The notes beneath the pieces were generated by a model. It did not search any database and was not told where the DNA came from. It saw only the letters and a program-made list of their open reading frames with translations. From Euwallacea fornicatus (lineage: Eukaryota > Arthropoda > Insecta > Coleoptera > Curculionidae), in contig NC_089564.1 of assembly GCF_040115645.1 (NCBI RefSeq), positions 2,914,001-2,978,000 of the forward strand: a stretch of DNA of 64,000 bases, in the 5' to 3' direction. Position numbers and translations under genes: made by a program. Positions 58,691 to 64,000 of this stretch are shown one piece after another (position 1 is the first letter of the stretch; the number at the start of each line of letters is the position of its first letter).

Positions 58691-59122
58691 CATATTACTG
58701 TAGGCTTTTTCTTAAGTTGTCTAGGGTGTTTATTTGCAATTCGGATAGGTAACAATTAAAGGCTTAAATGGTAACTTAATTAGATGAAAGAAAACACTCG
58801 CGTTACTTAGTTTACTGTTCACTCGGCACCGTTCCCTACCAGAGAGGGATCCTCCTTGTCCCAATCTTAAGTGCCTCCCCCCTTGGGGGTAATGAAACAG
58901 TGTCGTACCCGAAGTAGAGGCTGGCGACCGTTACCACATCTGGCTGCTGCGAGCCAGCACCACGAACCATTCTTTGTTCGAGCCCTTATTCCTTGGTTCA
59001 AACAAAGAGATGTTCGCCTTTTGGGTTTTTTCCGTGACCCGAATTCTAGGATGTTGCTGGGAGAACCCAGCAACACGCGAGAATCACTCCGACCGCAGGT
59101 ACGGTACGCATGGGCGTAACAT
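58691..59122 (-). repeat. LTR-like segment (possible BEL/Pao-type), uncertain
   Basis: Read on the minus strand it begins TGTTACGCCCATGCGTACCG, the start typical of BEL/Pao LTRs, is GC-rich, carries an AATAAA-containing tttgcaaataaac-like stretch about 380 bases on, and reaches ctaca near 58700. The same start (tgatgttacgcccatgca) occurs on the plus strand at about 29030. No second LTR, primer site or polyprotein was found, so this may be a solo LTR or a chance likeness. Confidence 0.35.
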
Positions 59123-59299
59123 CAGGGTACGTCACCTTTTATTCCCCCCCGTTCTTCCTATTCTACTCTAACTAATACTATCTATTCTAACACATAGATT
59201 TTCCCTGCGTGTATCTCGACTTGATCAGACAGTATTGATTGTTTGGAAAATTAAGCGTTCTGACTAGCGGATCCTACATTACTTTTCAACATAGTTTAC
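59123..59299. other. short gap, nothing recognised
   Basis: Sequence between the LTR-like segment and a mariner fragment. No feature seen. Confidence 0.4.
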
Positions 59300-59440
59300 T
59301 TTGAGATTTTCCCAGCGATGCTTCACAGCTTCTCTGCCTCATTTATAGTAAGAAGTTTTGAATTTTCCAAAATAGGCATCAACCTCGGACTCGACCTCTT
59401 CATCATTGGCAAATCGCCTTCTACTGAGCCATTTTTTCAT
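59300..59440 (-). pseudogene. mariner transposase C-terminal fragment
   Basis: Minus-strand reading KKWLSRRRFANDEEVESEVD, then AYFGKFKTSYYK, a stop, and EAVKHRW. This is the conserved region after the last catalytic residue of mariner transposases (the KWL..KRF..ddEVe..v..YF pattern). It stops where the repeat at 59456 begins. Confidence 0.7.
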
Positions 59441-59455
59441 GTTTGGGAAGTGAAC

Positions 59456-60564
59456 AGGGCAAGTTTGCGTTCGCTTGCTGTCTTACCTCAGACACAAGAG
59501 GGGGGCAGCTGGTTGGCAGTGCCAAGGTGACCTGCATGCGAGCATTCTTTGTCCATGTTAAAAGTATTAATCAATTATCTGAAAATATCCCGGGGTTCTG
59601 GCTCTAAATTCCTCCCAAGATAAATGCGAGAAAATGGTAAAAGGGCTGTCATGAATCCCCTCACATTTCTTGTTTATTTGAAAGCGGTACAGGCTTTTGG
59701 TACCAAGCTCTTCCCCAGATTAGCGTGGAAAGGGAGGGATGTTTATAAACTCTTTTAGCGTAGGCGAGAATGACGTTTAGGGGTTTGGTACCCGTGGGAA
59801 AAAGGGTGGACAGCCCTTCCATCTTATCGGTTCTCTCCCGAAGAGGGGATGTGTTCTGTGTATGGATACCGGGTTGTATCGGAATTCCATTTTTAGTTCA
59901 CGGAGAATAAAGAAGTGCTCTGAGAATTGTGTCGTTTCTCTCCACCCTCGAACCGCTAATCTCACATGTATCTCTTTTGTGTAGATTTTATTTTGTTCGA
60001 AGGACCACAGCTTATTTGGTGCTGAACCGATGCAGAATAAAACTCACTTACATTTATTTAACTAAATGTCCAACACTATTGCACAAGTGACAAAGGTCAT
60101 AACAAAGTACGAAATTAGGATAAACTAGAAAACCACAAGCGACCACTGATTGTCGAGAACCTTTGACGATGGGGAGTTTTTTCTTTTGGAACAGGGCAAA
60201 TGTTATGTGTGAAGTGAGATCAGTATTGGGATCCTACTAAGGCTGTAGGAGTACATAGAGAGAATTGGGGAGGAGTTGAAGAGGAGTTGCGTGTTGTGTG
60301 AGAGACTATATGAGCCTGCCCTAAATTTGAATTTTTCCCACCGAATGTGAACCTCATCTTATCCATATATATTTTTACCACCTCATGGTGATACCAATTA
60401 GTGTGAATTATTAGTGCAGAGGAGTAAGGATTGCTTATCAATACGGTGCCATGAAGGTGCGAGAAAAATGATGGGTGAAAAGAGCTATGAGCTCGGGAAG
60501 AGTATGGAACGTGTATGAATTTGAATAATGTAAACACTGCCCTTAAAGGTGATTAAGAAGGGTT
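59456..60564. repeat. unclassified interspersed repeat, copy 2, with empty Tc1 site
   Basis: 59456-59535 and 59968-60564 match copy 1 at 38099-40325 with the Tc1 removed. The TA at the empty site is near 60309 (gagagac-TA-TATGAGCC). The intervening about 430 bases (59536-59967) are absent from copy 1, so either they are an insertion here or a deletion there. Both copies end together at gattaagaagggtt. Confidence 0.75.
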
Positions 60565-60806
60565 GTAATGTGACCGTGGGGAATTATACGAGAATTAAGA
60601 TACAACACTTTTATTCAACTCCTCAATGGTACAAGAGCAAGACAACACTGGGCACTAACTATCGGTTTCCGAGGACGAATCTGCGTGACTTCTGTAGGGA
60701 ATCTGTCCTTTCAAGGGGTTCCAAGTTATTAGGTCGTGTAGTATGAAATGAGTAGAATTGAATTGAAACTTTAGTCATTTCTTTTTCATATGAAATGTTT
60801 TTATTG

Positions 60807-62167
60807 TTAATCGAAATATGCACCACCATTATTAATACACTTCTGCCATTCAACGGGAAGTTCATTGATTCCCCTGCTGTAAAATCCTGCAGGCCGGGAA
60901 TCGATAAACTCGTGGAAGGCAGCTTTGACAGCCTCGTCGGAGTTGAATGTTTTCCCTACAAAGAAGTTATCCAAATTTTGAAAGAAGTGGTAATCAGTGG
61001 GTGCTAAGTCGGGTGAATACGGTGGATGACGAAGAGTTTCCAATTCCAACTCCTGTAGCTTGGCCAAGGTGACTTGTGCGGTGTGTGGCCGAGCGTTATC
61101 GTGCAACAATAGCGGTGCGCCTCGATTGACTAATCTTGACTGCTCAACCGTCAGTTGCCTCATCATTTCGGTCAATTGTCGGCAGTAGACATCAGCTGTA
61201 ATCGATTCACCAGGTTTCATGAAGGTGTGATGGATGACACCTGCGTTTTTTTTTTGTGCCCGAGGAGGTGGAAATCTTCAAAAAGACACCCAGCCGCTCC
61301 GAGTCGGGTAGTGTGGGATTCGAGCCTATGCCCGCCTACCCACTAAAACCACCCCCTCTCTTCTTATGGCCCCGGTATCGCCTGGTAGGCATTCCTTCGG
61401 GGCACCCGGTCTTAAGAGCTACTCTCTATGCTTCCGTCCTTGTCCTTCTCTACCGGTCCCGCTCAATCTTCTTGCGCATGATCTTCTTGACCATGCACTC
61501 AAACGCTCTCCACTTACACTCACTCTCTACGAGTTCATAGCCGATTGTCCTTCGGTCCAGGTTGAGTCCCGCTCGTGACACCTGCGTTGGACCACCAAAC
61601 AAACACCATAAGCTTATTTTGATGAAGATTTTTTTTCGCACAATGTTTTGGTGGTTCATCTTGATCCAACCACTGCGATGAACGTCTGGTATTGTCATAT
61701 AGGATCCATTTCTCATCACAAGTAACAATCCGATTCAAAAATGGATCGTTATTATACCGGCATCACAAAGAAACACAAGCTTCGAGACGTGGTTCTTTCT
61801 GTATGTCGCTCAACTCATGCGGTACCCGCTTGTCCAGCTTCTTCACCTTACCAATTTCAGTCAAATGAGTCAACATTGTTTTTTTGGTTACACTGAATAT
61901 TAACGAAAATTCCAACGCATTTTGACGTGGATTCGCTTCCACCACGGCTTTCAGATGATCGTTGTCCACTTGAGTTTCAGGTCGTCCACGTGGTTCATTT
62001 GTTAGGTCAAAATTGCCAGAACGAAATTTCATGAACCAACGAGATACTGTTTGCTGTGAAGTGACTTCAGTACCAAACACATCATTAATATTGCGAGCCT
62101 TCTGAGCTGTTGTGGTTCCACGGTGGATCTCATATTTCATTAACACACGAATTTCACTATTTTGCAT
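60807..62167 (-). pseudogene. mariner transposase (DD34D), split by insertion and broken
   Basis: ATG 62167 (MQNSEIRVLMKYEIHRGTTT) begins the HTH half with VSRWFMKFRSGNFDLTNEPR. A stop/frameshift after RLEACVSL (about 61763) precedes RIVTCDEKWILYDN (first catalytic D). The reading then runs to VFVWWSNAGVTSG-type sequence where the LINE insert sits (61248-61575). It resumes as MKPGESITADVYCRQL, with PLLLHDNARPHTAQ and SPDLAPTDYHFF (34 residues between the last two D), ending NNGGAYFD. Confidence 0.92.
61248..61575 (-). mobile_element. 5'-truncated LINE (non-LTR) insertion inside the mariner
   Basis: Flanked by a 13-base direct duplication tgacacctgcgtt (61235-61247 and 61576-61588). It has a T-run at its left end (61248-61255), so read on the minus strand it has a poly(A) tail. 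A short open minus frame (RRTIGYELVESECKWRAFEC, then KIMRKKIERDR and a stop) is probably the C-terminus of a LINE ORF2, followed by a 3' UTR. Target-site duplication plus poly(A) indicates target-primed reverse transcription. Clade not determined; R1-like is possible. Confidence 0.82.
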
Positions 62168-62358
62168 GGCTGCACGAAAGTTTTTATAAAAATAAAAGTT
62201 TTCGATAATTTTTAACACTTTAAACTCTGATCGAAAGAGGAAGAATGTGCCTTTTTCACATAAAAAAGTCAAGTCCAAATGTAGATTTAGAGTGAAGTTA
62301 TTTGCAGTTGAATGTGGCATTTCGAGAATCTACTCATTTCATACTACACGACCTAATA

Positions 62359-64000
62359 CTTATATGCTACTGCTTGTCATTAAGGGTAGTTTGTAGATTA
62401 GCCTGAACTTAGAACTTTGCCCCGGCAAACTACATTAGAATGAATTTACTGCATATGAACAAAGAGATAATATCTAAATGTAGCAAATAGCTTAATTGTT
62501 CTGTGATGTGTCTAAATGTTCAGAAGAAATTTTCCATGAGAACTAAGGTAATACGGGAGGTACATTACATAACATTATAATTGCGTTATTTGAAGTTATT
62601 CGAAAATCTCAGGGTAATACAAACCTGAGTGTCCACTAACTACTTTCCCATTCTTTTTAGTTAGGCTGAAGCTAAACGGGGCATAACCTTTGAAATATCT
62701 ACGAAAACTACTTTTTTTTCTGTGTAAAGAGGAATAGGTTTAACTTTATCCATGGTAGGTAATTATAGTTTATCGAGCTATCTAGCTTTGACGAGTCCTG
62801 ATACAGTCTATAATATTTTAATATAAATATCATTCTTCGAGGGTGCCAATTAAACTAATTTGCTGTTCACAAAGTTTATCTTTATATTTCTAATTAAATA
62901 GCACTGAAGCAATAAACTTTTTTTAATACCTTTATTCATTCTGTTAATTTTAATATCGTGCCTCACAGTCGCTATATCTTTATGTACGCCCACATGAAAT
63001 AATGCTTCACGAATGCCTCATTTAACGCCAAGTGAGTAAATATTCACATTAAAGATCGGTGTCTATTCTATCGTTGTCAACTCGCGTTAAAAGTAGGAAA
63101 ACAGGGATTCATAATTAATATAGATCTACAGGGTGTTAAAGTTTGGTAATGAAATCGTAAATTTAAAAATTCTCGGTGCTGACACGTCATCGCCGATGTA
63201 CTCAACAATATCAATCTAAATATTTTACAGAAAATAGATTACACGCCACTGCCCCTCCTCAAAACCAAAGTTGTTCCTACAATCCTTAATAGATAAAAGT
63301 TTTCAATAAAAAATAGCTGTTTTGACCATTCTTACTACGATGCACCATTGAAAAAAAATCGATTTTAAAACATGACTAATCAACTGCCATTGAAATAATG
63401 GAATTTTTCTCCCAAAGAGTTTGCAAACTGTTGTGTACTGGGCGGTCTACGTAAGGTGGTCCACTATCTTATCCCCAAACCAGTAAAAATTTAGAAAAAA
63501 CAATTTAATATCAAAGTTATTCGGTTCTTTATGAAACTTTATTTTTAAATATTTTCGAAACTACAGGGGGGCGCAGAAAACTGTGACGTGACAAAAATTC
63601 CTTTTTTTTTTATGAAATACCTTATGTTTTGTTATGGATAATAGTGTTGCTGGCAACCATAAGTATTTTTATTCTTACAAAATATAACATTTTTTTTGGG
63701 ACTTTTTGAGTTAATTCTCTAGGATCACAAAATCAGGCTATAATTCTGTTGACCATCGACATTTTCTTAAATTTATGTATTCGTTCTTTCCACTTCACAA
63801 TACCGCGTCCCATACTTAAAAGACATTATGATAAGACAATTAGAGTGATGATCCTCTGGGCATCTGATGTCCAGATGTGACCAAGCGGGGGTGAGAAGCC
63901 TAGAAACACAGGTAGTAATTAAGGGAGTTGGAAAAAGAAAGAGGCTGACCCGGGCAGTCCCGAAAACGACGAACTGAGATGAGACAGACTTCGGTCCGCT
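62359..64000. other. intergenic, no gene; transposon end at 63125
   Basis: AT-rich until about 63850. A left end ctacagggtgttaaagtttgg at about 63126 and tacaggggggcgcag at about 63565 belong to the TACAGGGTG group, without partners in the window. The last about 150 bases (63850-64000) are GC-richer (gacccgggcagtcccgaaaa) and may begin another repeat cut by the window edge. Confidence 0.5.

Larger units (their letters stand above)
60729..62356 (-). mobile_element. second mariner element, interrupted by a LINE tail
   Basis: The left end TTAGGTCGTGTAGTATGAAA and right end TTTCATACTACACGACCTAA are perfect inverted repeats of about 27 bp (continuing to tgagtag/ctactca), with TA on both sides (60727-60728, 62357-62358). 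Removing the 328 bp insert and one 13-base duplication leaves about 1.29 kb, the usual mariner length. Its family is different from that of the mariner at 21590. Confidence 0.93.

Noticed and set aside
1..64000. tRNA, rRNA, snRNA genes or endogenous viral sequences
   Set aside because: I looked for tRNA-like box B sequences, rRNA blocks and viral polyprotein motifs. The only box-B-like word (in the LINE tail at 61248-61575) belongs to a retroelement 3' end. Nothing else could be supported by eye.

Overview
This is a eukaryotic nuclear window, AT-rich, with intron-split genes (GT-AG introns, one GC-AG) embedded in dense DNA-transposon debris. The four host genes and the transposon families (Tc1 and mariner with TA target duplications, DD41D-type transposases, many short elements ending in TACAGGGTG) point to an insect. 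A beetle is plausible, but nothing here proves the order.

Host genes, left to right. XRN2/Rat1 (minus, 5731-19395) has 12 exons that I could join into one continuous frame of 948 codons. DPM1 (minus, 23845-24730) has 4 exons and 240 aa. V-ATPase subunit G (plus, 25287-26286) has 3 exons and 116 aa. Fatty acid 2-hydroxylase (minus, 33363-42796) has 6 exons and 322 aa. They are unrelated housekeeping genes: nuclear RNA 5'-3' decay, dolichol-phosphate-mannose synthesis, the proton pump stator, and 2-hydroxy-sphingolipid synthesis. DPM1 and V-ATPase G are head to head across 556 bp and probably share a promoter region. I see no operon-like or defence-like system.

Mobile DNA. 1-5 kb: a TACAGGGTG-ended MITE, a 1.5 kb foldback element and a dead DD41D transposase. 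5.9-12.5 kb: the giant last intron of XRN2. 19.5-20.4 kb: an orphan GC-rich block. 21.6-22.9 kb: a mariner that is intact but for one frameshift. 29-31.5 kb: a LINE reverse-transcriptase relic and a 1.4 kb TIR element. 34.5-42.5 kb: FA2H intron 1, holding a DD41D relic, a second copy of the first MITE, a Tc1 element sitting inside a repeat whose uninterrupted copy is at 60.3 kb, and another MITE. 43.7-45.5 kb: a 0.6 kb GA-rich satellite inside a TIR element, abutting another. 47.4-49.9 kb: a TIR element and a DD41D relic. 53.6-57.4 kb: three Tc1-type elements nested one inside another. 58.7-62.4 kb: an LTR-like segment, a repeat copy, and a mariner interrupted by a LINE tail.

The most interesting points are the datable nesting of the Tc1 elements, the filled/empty site pair for the 38.5 kb Tc1, and a shared terminal architecture (TACAGGGTG at the end and again about 106-110 bp inside) that ties the MITEs to a dead DD41D transposon. 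The window looks like a TE-rich insect locus rather than a new biological system. All splice sites and element ends were read by eye; nothing was searched against a database.
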